Notes: a model not told the origin generated them from the letters alone. DNA of 64,000 nt from Polyporus tsugae (GCA_024305745.1 JAHRBS010000010.1:3045501-3109500); one strand, 5' to 3'. Positions 1-12,417 are shown, counted from the stretch's first letter. Program-made: numbers and translations.

Positions 1-28
1 ATGCATCCTGGGAGGATTTGAAGAGTCA

Positions 29-148
29 TTAGCTACCCATTGAGTCGATGAAACCATTGTGGCGCACCTGCATTTCAACATCATTGGCGGCATTGTAAAG
101 TTGCTCCACGGTACTGTCATACGGTGGCACGATAGTAGAACTAGACAT
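29..148 (-). CDS. Small ORF or first exon of a gene leaving the window
   Basis: An ATG at 148 opens 39 codons to a TAA at 29-31. The peptide begins MSSSTIVPPYDSTVEQLY and has a balanced, acidic, protein-like composition. A possible splice donor (GGTAGC) lies just before the stop, so this could equally be the first exon of a gene continuing to the left of the window. I recognise no family. Length alone is weak evidence, so this is only a candidate. Confidence 0.25.
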   Translation of the reverse strand: MSSSTIVPPYDSTVEQLYNAANDVEMQVRHNGFIDSMGS

Positions 149-668
149 AGAACTACATGTCATGTGAACGAAGGGATAATAGCGAGGTCGCAAGTATTAC
201 TACACACATAGCTGGATAATAGCCCCAGACCGGCCTCGAGTTTCGCCAATGCACCAACAACCGCTGTAACGCAATGTCAGGGACGGCAGTTAAGGTCACT
301 CACCTTCCGATGTCACTTGATGGGTTAGGGATGCAGGAAGAGGGGTTACGGTGATGAGTGCAAGGTGGTAGTCGAGGGAAAACAGGGACGGCGCCAAAAT
401 CCATTCTGCGTCATTGTTGTTGGCATGCGCGAAATCGGTCATTATCTCAATCACTCTTTGCACACTGATCAGGAAATACGGTGAATCTATAACGATGCTA
501 TATTGGTATTGGTCCTGTTACAATGTGCATTGTATCAATCATAACCATAAAAAAGACATAAAAAGAATGTGAGCGGTCCATGCATGCCAATCATGAATCC
601 TGTAGTCTAGTAGGTGCCCCCGACCCAACCTGATATCGACGCCATAATAAACCGGGTCACCGCGGACG
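149..668. other. Intergenic, no gene seen
   Basis: This is the downstream region of PCF11. No ORF of useful length, repeat or RNA gene was recognised. An AT-rich patch around 540-570 may carry the PCF11 3' end signals, but no specific site can be defended. Confidence 0.4.
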
Positions 669-3265
669 TTACGTCGCGACTCGCTTCGCCTGCGGCACAT
701 CGCCCTCGCGCTTGACTGTGGCTGCGTGGTCGTCTTCAGCTTTACGCTTCATACCCGCAAGCTTCGAAGGGGTTGGCGTCTCTGACTTCCTCGAATCGCC
801 GTTCAACGTCGCGTGTACTCTCGGGGGCGTCGCTTTCTCAGGGGTCCTCGATCGGCTACGACTCGTCCGCTCATTCCGCAAACGCACTGCTAGACTCGAC
901 TTCGACGCAGTGGCTTCCGCGTGGCACGTCGCGTGGTAGATCTGAATGTCAACGTAATCAGTATCAACCGCGAAGCGAAGTCGAGGTAACAGGCAGTCCA
1001 CTTACCCTATCGTCGTCCTTCTTCACGGCATTACGCCACACCCACTCCTCGTCGTCCTCAAGGAATTCAGACTTTAGGGGCTCCTTACAGATCGGACATG
1101 AAATAGCTTTCGCCTCATCGCCAGGGGGTACGACAACGAACATCGCCCTCAGCTCAGCCTCACGCTTCGCAGCTTCTTCCGCCGCGACAACCTTAGAACT
1201 AACCGTCCGACCGTCGGCACGACCCTTGCCCTTCACGTCGATGGAATGGCTGTTCACCCAATCCTAGGAGACGAGTTAGGAGAACACTGGAACACGAGAC
1301 CGAAAGAACGTACCTCCAAGCCAATGAACCAACTGCGGCTGTGCCCACGACCTGAGGCTTGGGTCGCTTTCCGGTTCTGGCGGAAATGCATGTCGAGATG
1401 ATTTTCGAATTGCTTTTTGCCAGCGGGGTTGTCCGAGAATCTTGATCCGCACTGTTTGCACTGTGTTGGCAGTTGGTCGTACAACGTTTCGGCGATTCGT
1501 GGATGGTGCCTACAAGACTCGCTTAGTTGAGTCCATTAGATGCAGAGGAGTCGGAACTTACTTGGAGACATCAGAGCTCGTCAGCTTGATCTTCACTGAC
1601 AAGATCGACTTCCGATACGCTTGGCGGGCTTGACGTTCGGGATCGACGGGTTGTGAGGGCTCTTCGGGTTTCGAGGTTGATCCAGCACCAGTAGGTGTAC
1701 CTGTCGCAGAGACGACACCTGCCTTGACCAGGGCACTAAAGATACCGCTGATATCAGGCATGGACGCGGAGGGCGCGCTGGAGGTTGAAGCAACGGGAGC
1801 TACAGGAGGCGGCAGAAAACGAGCCACGTCTATCATCGCTTGCTGAGGCTGTTCATAAGTCGCAGGATACACGGGCTGAGACTGATATGCAGGCTGGAGA
1901 GCGACGGGCGGGGCCGGCATCGATGGAGGCTGGGAATATGACGGGGCAGTGGTATACGATGGGGGCGATGGGGCTGGTGGCGGCGGAGATGATGACGGCG
2001 TTGTCAACGCTCGAAGCTGCGTAAGGATCGCTTGTAGGTCTCGCTGAGGGACGCCTGCCTGCACCATACTGCGAAGCTGTTTTTATGACATTAGAACACA
2101 CTTGTAGAGCGATGAGAAAGCGTTACTGACCTGCTGAAGTATGCTGGTGTGATGTTTAGTATTTTCGTCGTGAGGACTTGCTAGAAGGATGCGCTCCTTC
2201 TGACCCAAGACGAACTCGAGCTCGCTGAGGACTTGAGCCTGCGAGATAGACCCTCCGTCACGGCCACCAGACTGTCGAGAACATCTTTTAGGGCGGCGGA
2301 CGGAACGGCGGGGAGGGCTACGTACAGCACTTTGGGTGGACTCGCCTCCCCAGATATGACGTTCGATTGCAACTTGAGAGACAAGGCCGAAAAGTTCGCG
2401 TCCGTTGGGAGAGCCTGTACGCCACGTCAAGAGCATCTCTTCCATCTTGCTGCGGGTTTGCTGATCGACAACCTCATAAGTGTCGAGGAACAGGCGGACG
2501 ACAATGGGAGTGAAGTGACGGGCATAGGGATCATACACGTTCTTGGAGATCGCGTCTAGGAGGTAGAAAGAGGGTAGTTTCATCCATGGCGGCACCTATC
2601 GAAACAATGCCGTAAGAGGCAATAGTATGAGTCAGCATTCCATAGTTCACCGTGAGCGCAGAGCAGCGTGTGGCGAACAAAATTGAAGGAAATGGGATCC
2701 AAGAAGGACAAGGGGAACGTGTATGCAACGCAGCAGCGCAGTTTCGGAGCAAGTGGCCGGGAAGCCACGCCAGGGCGACGCACAACCCATGAGCCATAGC
2801 CCGGGCGGCCACCATTCGCGAGGGCGGTCTCTTTGCTCAAGCTGCAACCACTAACTACGTTACATCATGGTCCAAACGTATCTACGGCAACATAGACGAC
2901 CGCGATGCTAGCTCAATGAAGCGTTGCGTTCGGAAAATGAAAGGGATAAGTGGATAAAAGACAAGAAAACGATGACTCACCCGTCGGAGATGCTGCTCGA
3001 TGCACTGAACGACGACATCCGCATACCGACTATAATCCTGCGCGATCATCGAGAGGGTCTGGATGATAGGTCTGGAATTTACAGTTAGGTTAGATAACCT
3101 CGTGACGTAGTCACGACGGAAGGTGTTGGGATCGAGGTGGAAGACCGGTTGGGGGACGGGTGGAGGAGGGGCGTAGAACGGGTTAGGCGGCACAACGGTT
3201 GGCCCATAGCCCTGGGTTTGGTAAGGCATCTGAGGGTAGGTGGCGGTCTGCGGATAGAGCGACAT
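669..3265 (-). CDS. PCF11: mRNA cleavage and polyadenylation factor Pcf11
   Basis: Pcf11 is the CF IA subunit that binds the RNA polymerase II C-terminal domain and couples 3'-end cleavage to termination in the nucleus. Exon 1 (3265-2981) encodes a Pro-rich start and then the CID helices (NLTVNSRPIIQTLSMIAQD). After a 383-bp intron the CID continues from about 2597 (LPSFYLLDAISKNV, then TRSKMEEMLLTWR). Further exons give a Pro/Ser-rich middle, a first zinc finger (CKQCGSRF...H...H, about 1400-1450) and the Pcf11 C-terminal finger (CPICKEPLKSEF...WVWRNAV, about 1020-1110). The last exon is a basic Ser/Arg tail. About 650-680 residues and six exons. The ATG at 3265 is the first in-frame Met; the frame remains open a few codons upstream without another ATG. 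Identification rests on the CID plus the paired fingers. Confidence 0.88.
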
Positions 3266-3880
3266 GGCGGGCAAACCAGCTCAAGGACGAGGGCAGAAAA
3301 TCGAGAGTTGGGAAATGTGGTTCAACCGGTGGTGGACACTGGTGAGGAAGAACGACCAAAGAGCTCGTACGTGCGTCCCAAGAGCGGGGAACCAGAGGCT
3401 CTATTGTTTGGTTCTTCTCAAACTGTCTCTTACAGCTCGCAACAAACACCAGGGCAAGGCGGACTGCACCGAGTGCACAAGGAGATGGTGGTCGATGATG
3501 AAGTGAGGAAGGAAGCGGGTTCCGACCGGCGAGCTGACTTGAGTCCCATTCAAACTCCGCAACGCAGCTTCCTGCTTTGTCAGCCCCGCCGCATTGCCTG
3601 CCCAGACCTCGGCCCAGTCCCTTGAGTTCCAAATCGGGCCCACCAGCGCTCTTCCATCGAGTTTCGCCTCGTCCGCAGAATCCACACCAACCTCCTCAAG
3701 ACAACGCCTATAACGCTTCAAGGTCAGTACGCTGCCCGTAGCCCTTTCTGCAGTATGGAATGGCTGTGTGGAGTGCGGTATCGGTTGGAATTACCGCTAG
3801 GTTGGGAGGATTGTGATGGATGGCCCTGGTATCGTTTGGATGGCTCAACTGGACACTAACGACTTCTTCGTCTGCGGCAG
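3266..3880. promoter_or_regulatory. Divergent promoter region of PCF11 and RPL9
   Basis: About 615 bp separate the two start codons. A donor-like AAG|GTCAGT at 3723 and a CAG directly before the RPL9 ATG at 3881 suggest a 5'-UTR intron (3723-3880) in RPL9, which is common in fungal ribosomal protein genes. No TATA box is obvious. Confidence 0.45.
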
Positions 3881-4612
3881 ATGCGGGACGTCCTCAAGAC
3901 CGAAGAACTCGACATTCCTGAGGGGGTTACTGTCGACATCAAGTCCCGTCTCATCACTGTTACGGGTCCCCGGGGAAAGCTGACGAAGAATGTCCGCCAC
4001 ATCGACATGGACATCCGGCTCCAGAAGGGCAAGACCAACAAGGTCGCCCTCGCAGTATGGCAGGGCGGCCGTAAGCACGTTGCGTGCCTACGAACGATCA
4101 AGTCTCTCATCGTGAACATGATCACTGGTGTCACTAAGGTACGTCTTCAACCAGATACACGCAGATAACCTTCCCCGACTGTTCGTGTGATATAGGGCTT
4201 CCAGTACAAGATGCGTGCCGTGTACGCCCATTTCCCCATCAACTGTATCGTTCAGGATGCCGGTCACGCGTTGGAGATCCGGAACTTCCTGGGGGAGAAG
4301 GTGAGCTTTATCCAGTTAGTATTGTTGTCTCCTCTAAGATGGCGATCAGATCGTCCGAAATGTCGCTATGTTGGAAGGGGTCACCGTTTCCGAGTCAAAA
4401 GCACAGAAGGATGAGCTCATCCTTGAGGGCACCGACGTTCAGAACGTGTCACAATCTGGTGAGTACCCATCGTTCTGGTTTTTTGCGATGAAGCTGACTC
4501 GGTTCGTACAGCCGCGTCGATTCAGGGAATGTGTCGTGTACGGAACAAGGATATCCGTAAATTCCTGGACGGTATTTACGTGTCGGAGAAGGGTACGATT
4601 GACCAGGAGTGA
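3881..4612 (+). CDS. RPL9: 60S ribosomal protein L9 (uL6)
   Basis: uL6 is a large-subunit ribosomal protein near the sarcin-ricin and GTPase centre region. Four exons, 3881-4138, 4196-4300, 4350-4458 and 4512-4612, join in frame to 190 residues, the normal length for eukaryotic L9. Conserved blocks are [50 protein letters not shown] and the C-terminal [20 protein letters not shown]. Introns are 49-57 bp. The gene is convergent with STE14, 198 bp away. The start is fixed by alignment to the family; the preceding CAG may be the acceptor of a leader intron. Confidence 0.96.
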
Positions 4613-4810
4613 GCGTGTCGCGGCAGTTGGTGTTCATGTGGTATTACTTCGGCTCAAAACTTTGCATGTTATCCCCCTCGTTATGACCGCAATATGATGC
4701 ATGCCGACATCCTTGTATTGTCAAAAATTGTTGTACATTGCGTGACAAGAGTACGATGCAGCAAAGTAAGACGCTATGTAACTTGTAAGGTCTCGGCCCA
4801 AAGAACATGC

Positions 4811-5835
4811 CTATGGTATGAAGGGGATCTTGGTACCAACCGACCGCTTGTAATTGCGGTATTGGTCGCCAAAAAACTTAGTCAAGTACTGCTCTTCGGC
4901 TTAACTAACGTCAGTTTTTATATCGCTGCATCATAGCGCTGCACTCACTTCTTATGCGGCTGTGGAAGAATCTCCATAGTACAACCAGGAAGAAGGACAT
5001 GCTAACTGGGTTCTGTAGTACGAGCTGGGTACCCAGAGCCCAGTAGAAGAATCCTGCGTATGAAGGGTGCCGGAACCACCTGGGCATACAATTTAGGCAC
5101 ACCATTTGTGGGTGAACGTGGATTGCTCACCGGTAGATACCCCCAGTAACCAAAACGTGCCCTTCGAGCTTTCGGTACGCCAACATGTGAGAGAAATTTG
5201 ATCCCGCGTGGATCATGGCCGTTGATCTCAGTGTTTGCCCAATCAATACGAGCGCAATACCTGTCAAGGCGATACGTTAAACCCAAAGACTGAGATAGCC
5301 CATTTGAGATGGACCATGGATGCAGCCTACCGAGGATGGAAACATAGGGCCATTGCTTGTACTCGGGCTTGAAGTATAGCGTGAGCAGGTACTCGCTGAG
5401 CGCGAGGGCATGTGCTACGTGATACATAGCGCCGTTTTCCAGCAAGAACGCTAGGTACAAATATTCATTCCCTGTCACTTGGACCTAGCCGGGGTACTCA
5501 CAGTCCACGCTGCATTTGTCCCGATTCCATCCTGCCGTCACCGCAAACTCGGCCCAATGGAACATCGACCATACAGCGAGGAAGAAACCAAGTTGGTATG
5601 TCGACCACCAGTAAAGTTCGTAGCCATTTGTGAAGAATAGCAGGAGCCCGACTGAGAACAAGGAGCCGAGGAGGAATGAGATGAGGGACACGGAAAGTGG
5701 TGTGTTTGCGACGAGTCCACGAGGCCGGTGTGCAGGTTCTACTGGGACGGTGTCGAGCGGGCTCGCCTTGGCCGCGGCGCGACGGCGGACACGGCTCTCA
5801 AAGCCGTCGTCTTCTGTTTCGGAGGTGGCGGACAT
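4811..5835 (-). CDS. STE14: Protein-S-isoprenylcysteine O-methyltransferase
   Basis: This ER membrane enzyme methylates the prenylated C-terminal cysteine of CaaX proteins such as Ras and mating pheromones. Exons 5835-5502, 5471-5331, 5260-5131, 5079-4949 and 4899-4811 join in frame to 274 residues. An N-terminal hydrophobic hairpin (SLISFLLGSLFSVGLLLFF) is followed by the family signature AEFAVTAGWNRDKCSVDW, then GSNFSHM, the SAM-binding RWFRHPSYAGFFYW, and the C-terminal EEQYLTKFFGDQY with IPFIP. All are conserved ICMT motifs. The ATG at 5835 starts a short polar N-terminus. The frame is open further upstream, but that stretch overlaps the 5' end of the divergent EF-G2 gene and is not used. 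Confidence 0.93.
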
Positions 5836-6088
5836 GGGGGAAGATGAAAGAGAAAACGTTGAGCCATGGTGACAAACAATGGGCATGCATGAATGAACGC
5901 CTGAGGCAAGCTGCTTCGGAGCGCCGGGGCCCTTTTGTCTAGCTCCCCTCCCCTCACGCCTTCCCCGGGCAGTCGGTTTCCCCTTCTCGTCTATATTCGC
6001 TATAACTGCTGCCGGCTTGGATAGATAACCAGAGGCGCGCGAAGGACGCGTACTCATCCCACCCTTCCTCTTCGACCACAGGCTGGTA

Positions 6089-8633
6089 ATGGTCACTCGC
6101 CTAGTCTTGGCATTCCGATACCGTGGACTGCAAACATGGATCCCCCGACGGAATGGCTTCAGGCAATATACCACGCAGGTCAACCATGACCCGTCAAATC
6201 TGCGGAACATGGCCCTTGTAGCCCACATCGGTGCGTTAGGGCTGCCCTGTCGTGTGTCCTTGAGACTCAGAGGTGGCTGGCAGATTCCGGCAAAACAACG
6301 CTCACAGAGTCTATCCTGCTACAGTCGCAATACCTATCCTCTGCAGGCTCCGTTGACACCGGAAGCACCACCACAGATTTCTTACCCGCCGAACGCGAAC
6401 GAGGAATTACCATCCAATCCGCGAGCATTCCTGTTAGATGGAAGCACTGGACGTTCAACCTGATTGATACTCCTGGACATGCCGACTTCGGGATGGAGGT
6501 GGAGAGTGCAAGTCGTGTGGTTGACGGGGCGGTCGTTCTTATTGATGCAGTCGAGGGTGTCGAAGCCCAGACTAAGGGCGTCTGGCGACAATTGGACAGG
6601 TGAGCAGACGCGTCCAGGTGAGAGATACCTAGGTGATCCGCACACCGTTGCTAAATGTCTCGTAGGTACGACGTCAAGTCTAGGATACTATTTCTCAACA
6701 AATTGGACCGAGCTGGCGCGTCATTCCGGACATCTATGCTCTCCGTGCTCGCCAACCGCCTCCATCCAAGACCCATGGCTCTAGCGTTGCCCATCGCCTC
6801 GTTCGACCCGCAAGACTACACGCGAGCTGAACCTGGCGTGCAAGGCTTGGTGGACCTAGTGAAGTGGGAGGTCTGGAAGTACGGTCCTGATGGGGCGTCA
6901 TCTGTCCATCCTTTACCCCGAACCGTGGAGGAGCTCGAACGCTCCGACCTCTTCCCTCAGTCGCATCCCCTTCTACCACATCTCCTTCCCGCCCGTGTCA
7001 CTATGCTGGATAACCTCGCGCAAGTCTCCGATGGACTCTTCGAGACGCTTCTCAGCTTACCGGAGGACCCGTCGTCATATCTTTCCGTCCAGGCTACCGA
7101 AATCCTGCCCCACTTGCGTACCGCGACCCTACGCAATGACGTTCTGCCTGTCTTCTGCGGTTCCGCATTCAAGCATATCGGCACTGAGCTCTTAATGAAC
7201 TACGTTGGAGAACTACTTCCTAGTCCCGTGGACGTTGAGCCCAACCCCAAGGCACTCGCTGCAAATGCCCCGCTGCGCATGCTCGCCTGGAAGGTCGGCT
7301 GGGATAAGCGCAAGGGGTGGATGACCTTCGTCCGTGTATACTCCGGTACGTCATCATGGTCAATGACGGACGTCTTGAAATGAGGCTCACCACCGTTATA
7401 GGGACGCTGAAGAGCCAAAGCTCGATCCTGAACGCCTCTCAAAATCAGAGGGAGAAGGTTTCCAAGTTGATGCTCCTCTACGCTGCCGAGGCACAGGAAG
7501 TCGATTCGCTGCTTCCCGGGTTTGTCGGTGCTGTTCTGGGCCTCAAGTACACTCGTACCGGCGATACCCTCGTCGCTGTCGCGGGTGGCTCGAACGCAAC
7601 ATCTCTACGCGACATCATCCCGCCCCCCGCGATGATGTCCGTCTCGGTCATCCCCCACTCGCATGCCGACCTGGAGCCTGTCGAGAGCGCACTAAGTGCC
7701 CTCGCTCGTACCGACCCCTCAATTCGGTTCGAGACGCAAGAAGGGCAGCTGCTCGTCCACGGTCTTGGCGCGCTCCACCTGGAGATCGTCGAGTCCCGCC
7801 TTCGGGACGAGTGGAAAGTCAACTTCGAGTTCGGTAAACGGCGCGTCAGCTTCCGAGAATGTCTAGGCTCCGGCGACGTGTCCGGTGTCAGCGACAGATG
7901 GTCGACAGACCTCGGTGGACATTCCACTCAGGTGAAAGTGCGACTTTCCGTCCGGGCGTTAGAGGAGGACGAGGAGGGTGATCCGCTCTGGGACGGCAAC
8001 GTTGTTTTGTCACCTAAAGGAAAGCCTATTCCGCCTGGCGAGTTGCATTCTGATGCAAACGATCCTCTCGCGCAAATCGCCAAGGGCCTTTCGAGTACAC
8101 TCTCCAGCTCACCACACACCACCCTGGCTCTCTCGCGGCTTCGCATTCAGGTTCAGGACATCGAATTCCCCAAAGAGGCGCATTCGTCTGTCCTTGCTGG
8201 CGCTAGTGCTGCAATTCTACGCAACATCGTTCGCGCGACTGGGCAGGGTGAGCTCATGGAGCCTTACATCCGCCTGAAGATAATTGTCGATGAAAGCTCG
8301 GTTGGCCGTGTTGTCGAGGACCTTGGCGAGCATGGTGGAGAAGTGCTAGATTTGGATGCAGCAGCAGCAGAGGTGGAGCCCTTCGAGGACGACGCAACCT
8401 ACATCCCGCCCCAGTGGTTGTCTCCGTCCACAGGCAAAGCCGCGAAGAGCACCTCAGCGAAGATGAGGAGGACCGTTGTGGCTATCGCGCCGTTGAGCCA
8501 GATGCTCGACTTCTCCACTCGCCTCCGTGCACTATCCGGCGGCCACGGCCTATTCCAGATGGCGAACGACGGGTTCAAAAGGGTTTCGTCGCAACGTACG
8601 ATAGAAATACTTAGAGAGATGGGCCGCATGTAG
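6089..8633 (+). CDS. MEF2: Mitochondrial elongation factor G 2 / ribosome-releasing factor 2
   Basis: This translational GTPase splits mitochondrial ribosomes after termination together with RRF. Exons 6089-6230, 6284-6599, 6666-7345 and 7402-8633 give 789 residues. The N-terminus is basic and Arg-rich with few acidic residues ([13 protein letters not shown]...RRNGF), as in a mitochondrial presequence. The G domain follows: the P-loop crosses intron 1 (AHIDSGKTT), switch motifs [10 protein letters not shown] and DTPGHADF, and NKLD for guanine binding. EF-G domains II-V follow, with [11 protein letters not shown] in domain III. MEF2 rather than MEF1 is inferred from the RERGITI context and overall order. 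Divergent from STE14 with 253 bp between start codons; convergent with the next gene, 63 bp away. Confidence 0.9.
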
Positions 8634-8696
8634 CGTGCATCGTGCACACGCTCTCACAGGCGCCGCGTATATACACTCGTACTATCTGCGTATTAA

Positions 8697-10255
8697 TCAT
8701 AATTCCCTCATCTCATCTGCGTCGCCGAAGAACACCGCACCCTCAATCTCGTCGTCATCCTCCGCGATCCCGGGGGGATGGTCACCGACCGACCGTAGGA
8801 TCTGGCTGAAAAGCACCATCCCACCGTCCTCGTCATCGCTCCCTTCCGCAGTCTCCGAGAACAAGGGTACGGGAGGCAAAGTCCGCGTGGTGGACGGTGC
8901 GGGTGTGGGTTCCCTGTCGAAGTCGGGGAGGAAAAGTGGAGTGCGTTCTCGTTGAGCGGCACCACCGCCAGGCACAAAGTCGGGCGGTGCCATGCTCGGA
9001 GCTCTACCGGGTGCCATGAGGCCTGTTGGGGCCAGCGAGGGCGCGCGTGTTGCCGAGCGGAGAGGTGGATATGGCTCGACGATGACGCAGAGGCAACGTC
9101 CATGGATGTTGAAGCCATGATAGTGCAGCTTGAGGATCGGCTTTGGTTGAGCCTCCTCGTCATCGTCCACCAGCTCCACGTCTATAGTTGAGGGACCGGT
9201 CTGTGCCAGTGCTGCCTCGTCAACGTCCAACGAAGCTTCTTCGGGTTGTTGCGCAGACAGCGATGGCTCCACTTCCTCGCGTTTAGGTACCACAGACGGG
9301 TCCCGAGCAGGTTGTTCGACAACCATAGGAATGTAATCGTCGTCATCATTAATGGCCACAGGTGGCGCTCCCTCGGCTGGCGCAGTGTTGGCGTCAGGCA
9401 CCTCGTCGACGTTGTCTCGATATCCACCGCCAACAGCCTTCCTTGCCCTCTTGGATCGTCGCCTGGCCGTGGCAGGTCCAGATGCATCTTCCGTTAGGCC
9501 ATGGTCATCACTAGAGATGGCCATTGCTTCCTCTTCGTCATCGGCCGCCTTGGCCTTGCCTTTACCCTTGGGTCGAGGCTTTGGCTTGCGCTTCTTGGCT
9601 GCCTTTTGCGCATCGTGACCGGATTTCCTCGACCGGACGTTTCCCTTCGAGGCCCGCTGTTCGCCTCCCTGAACTGCGGGTGGTACGTCACGCGGAGGAT
9701 GCGGGGGTGTAGCGGTAAACATCCTGGTCTATAATAACTTAATCAATGTTGTGAAAACATCTTCAGGCAAACAGCCTACCTTGATGAGAACCGCATGCGG
9801 CTCTGTCCCCCGCAGGAAGTATCCAAACTGGTATGTATCTGTCAAAGGAAATGGGTTCAGTATTTACGTCCAATAGCACGGTACCGACGGGACTCAATTT
9901 CACCTCCGCGATGCACATCCAAGGTACCTCGTTTAGCGTTGGCAGATCCGCCAAGTCCAGTCTGCGCGTCAGCTTCAGCATTGAGCTTGGGAATGACTCT
10001 ACCAGCAATGGGCATGCTCAGCACAAAAATGCGTCGGATGATATCCATAAAATAAACGCTGCTCACAAGGGACGCAGATCGGCCAGGACGTGTTGCAGCA
10101 CGCGCTCTGACATCCAATCCACATGTCGTTCATCGAGGTAGAGCTGCAATTCGTAAATACGTGACTACTAGCCCGATGTTAGAACTTACATATAGGGGCA
10201 GTACGGTGGTTGCAGATATTCGAAGGTAGTAAGAATTGCGGGTCGAGAACCGCAT
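8697..10255 (-). CDS. Unrecognised protein with compact N-terminal domain and charged, NLS-like C-terminus
   Basis: I do not recognise the family. Exons 10255-10190, 10143-10067, 9998-9904, 9838-9780 and 9728-8697 join in frame to 442 residues. The first ~100 residues are ordered-looking (SYYLRISATTVLPLYLYLDE, VDWMSERVLQHVLADLRP, TYQFGYFLRGTEPHAVLIK). A long disordered region follows with a basic block (KAAKKRKPKPRPKGKGKAKA) suggesting nuclear import, and many Asp/Glu runs. Embedded in it is a short hydrophobic motif, LHYHGFNIHGRCLCVIVEPY, that probably packs with the N-terminal domain. The start is uncertain: the frame is open nine codons past the ATG, and an additional 5' exon between 10281 and 10505 is possible. 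Confidence 0.6.
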
Positions 10256-10529
10256 CGGCAGTAGTACTGCTTTGCGGGAGTTTGGGTCCTAAGTAGGCCA
10301 ACGTGAAGCCAACGTACGTTTGGTTGGCGGCGTTGGTGAGAGACTCAAGAGAGTCTTTGTCCAACGACGACCAGTGGCAGGTTCAGCGGCTGTGCGCCAT
10401 AAGCGCCTATGCCAGGGCTACTACGCACTGTGGCCAACTCGACTTGGAGGGTGGGGGGATCCAGATTAAATTATGGTAGTAAATAGTGCGAAACATACAG
10501 ATAACGATGGAGATGTAGAGTAATACAGT

Positions 10530-12417
10530 TTATTGACTTTTGCCCGCAATCAAAGTCCTCTTCGTTACAGACCTCATATGCCCGGAGAGAGCGAACATGG
10601 CGACCGCACTGATTGCGTACGTCAAAGAGGGACCGAAGGTCCAGTATGATGCGCAGGCTATTGACGACTTTAGTACAGAAGATTCACAACAACTGGGGAA
10701 AGGAACACGTACCAAATAGAGGGCCGATTGCGCGTCCAAGTTGCCCAGAAGAGCGGAACTTGCCCAGAGCCTTCCCCTTGGCAAGCTCCGGGTGCTCCTC
10801 AGCCGTCTTTCCTGTATCAGGATCGACGGTAAGGTCGTCGGTTTGCAACGACGCCCACGCCGTCAGAGCGTTCACAACTGTGGCCGAAGTCATAGCCATA
10901 CAGACCGCAGCAGCTTGAAGCAGTCGGACGGCAATGGGAGGGTTGCTGTTGACCAGGTGAGGTAGAATAGTTAGGAAGACCAGCCCCAAGGCGCAGCTGC
11001 TGATCCCTCGTCCGGCCATCTTCCCTTCTCCGACCTTGGACATGGCACGCCGGACGTATCCACCCTGCAAGAGGGCGCTCACAATGCCAATGGAACCAAT
11101 GAGTGCACCGTTCTGCTTGTTGTTCCAGTCGAACACTGGGTAATCCGTCAGCGTAAAGGTACGTTGGAAGGGTAACGTTCAAACACTTACAATCGAACGT
11201 CAAGAATGTAAGGGTGAACTCGACACCAGAGAACACACCCAGGAAGAGGAAATGCAATCGTCGCAGAGACTTGAGCATCGTCAAACGCTCTGCGACTGTT
11301 CCTTGCCTCGACGTCTGGATGGTGCCGTTTGCTTTGCCGTTTGCGGCCACCTTCGTAGGGCCATTTGCAGGCGGTTTCTGTGAAGCTTTGCCACGGGTTT
11401 CGGGGAGGGCGAAGATCAGGAAGATCGTTTCCAAGGTAAGAAGACCAAGAGTCAACGCGGCCGGGCCCGCGTAGACGTTCAATTCAAAGCCAGAGGCGGT
11501 GAAGGAAGGGGGCAGCGGTCGAGACGCGAAGTATGCTCCAATGGGGGGACCGATACAGAAGCAGATCGCGAAAGCGATGCCAACATGGGCGAGAGCCTTC
11601 GCACGGGTTTCAGGAGTGGTAACATCGGACAAGATGGCACTATCACCCACTGTGAGATTACACCCATACAAACGACTGGGCAGACTCACATGGCCAGTTG
11701 GACGTTCCCTTCGCTAAGACCTCCAATTACACGTGACAGCATGTACGACGCGAACGACGTGGATTGTAGCCATCTGTACGGGCGCGAAGTAAGAAACGAC
11801 GAGATGACACTAGCGAAGGACTCACACCACGGCCGACAGAAGGTTTCCAATCATTGTGATGAGAAGAACGCGCTTTCGTCCGTACTTGTCGCTCAAAGAA
11901 CCAATGTGAGGTGAAATAAACCTGGGAAGTCACTTGATTATTCCTTGAGTACGGGCAGAAGAAGTTGTGCAGAATGCTGACCATTGCAAAGCACTATCCC
12001 GAGGAGGTCCTATCTAAGCACATGCAGTTGGTAGAATGAGGATCAGACTCACGAGAACACAGAACCCATCAGCCCACCCAACAGCACGATGTCCCATCTT
12101 TGAGGATTTGATGTAGGTTGGTACAGCAGGCCGCGAGCCCCCGAGACGACGGAGAGTGTTCGGGACAGGAAGCCACTGGGGTCCGAGGATTCGCGCTACG
12201 CAGCTTTGGGTAAGCAACAGTATGCGAACTCGGAGGGAACGGCATACCTTTGCGTACCACTCAATGATACGAGGGAAGAGAGGGAGGGGGATAGTAAATG
12301 CTATGACAGTTGGGTCATTACCCAGAACATACAGCACGGCATGGAGTCTCAGCACCTGGACATACCGAAAAGGTCCAACACCAGGGACAAGAAGACAACG
12401 CGCTCGACCTTGCCCAT
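10530..12417 (-). CDS. Major facilitator superfamily transporter, MFSD10/tetracycline-resistance-like
   Basis: A 12-TM membrane carrier; the substrate cannot be told from sequence. Nine exons (12417-12366, 12300-12248, 12195-12053, 11993-11982, 11921-11826, 11773-11690, 11639-11191, 11135-10713, 10657-10530) give 479 residues in frame. TM1 is VVFLSLVLDLFAFTIPLPLF with PRIIEWY. The MFS signature GSLSDKYGRKRVLL follows TM2, then SRVIGGLSEGNVQLA and ILSDVTTPETRAKALAHVG. The central loop is hydrophilic (PPANGPTKVAANGKANG). FSGVEFTLTFLTFD opens the second half, as in MFSD10-type carriers. Exon 4 is only 12 nt. The last exon encodes TM12 and a basic tail. The ATG at 12417 begins just before TM1. 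Confidence 0.85.

Noticed and set aside
5836..6228. N-terminal extension of the STE14 frame
   Set aside because: It overlaps the 5' end of the divergent EF-G2 gene and has no family similarity; the ATG at 5835 gives the normal ICMT length.
10179..10364. ORF reading LDKDSLESLTNAANQ
   Set aside because: It has no ATG and its donor does not join in frame to the next exon. The alternative frame starting at 10255 joins all five exons exactly.
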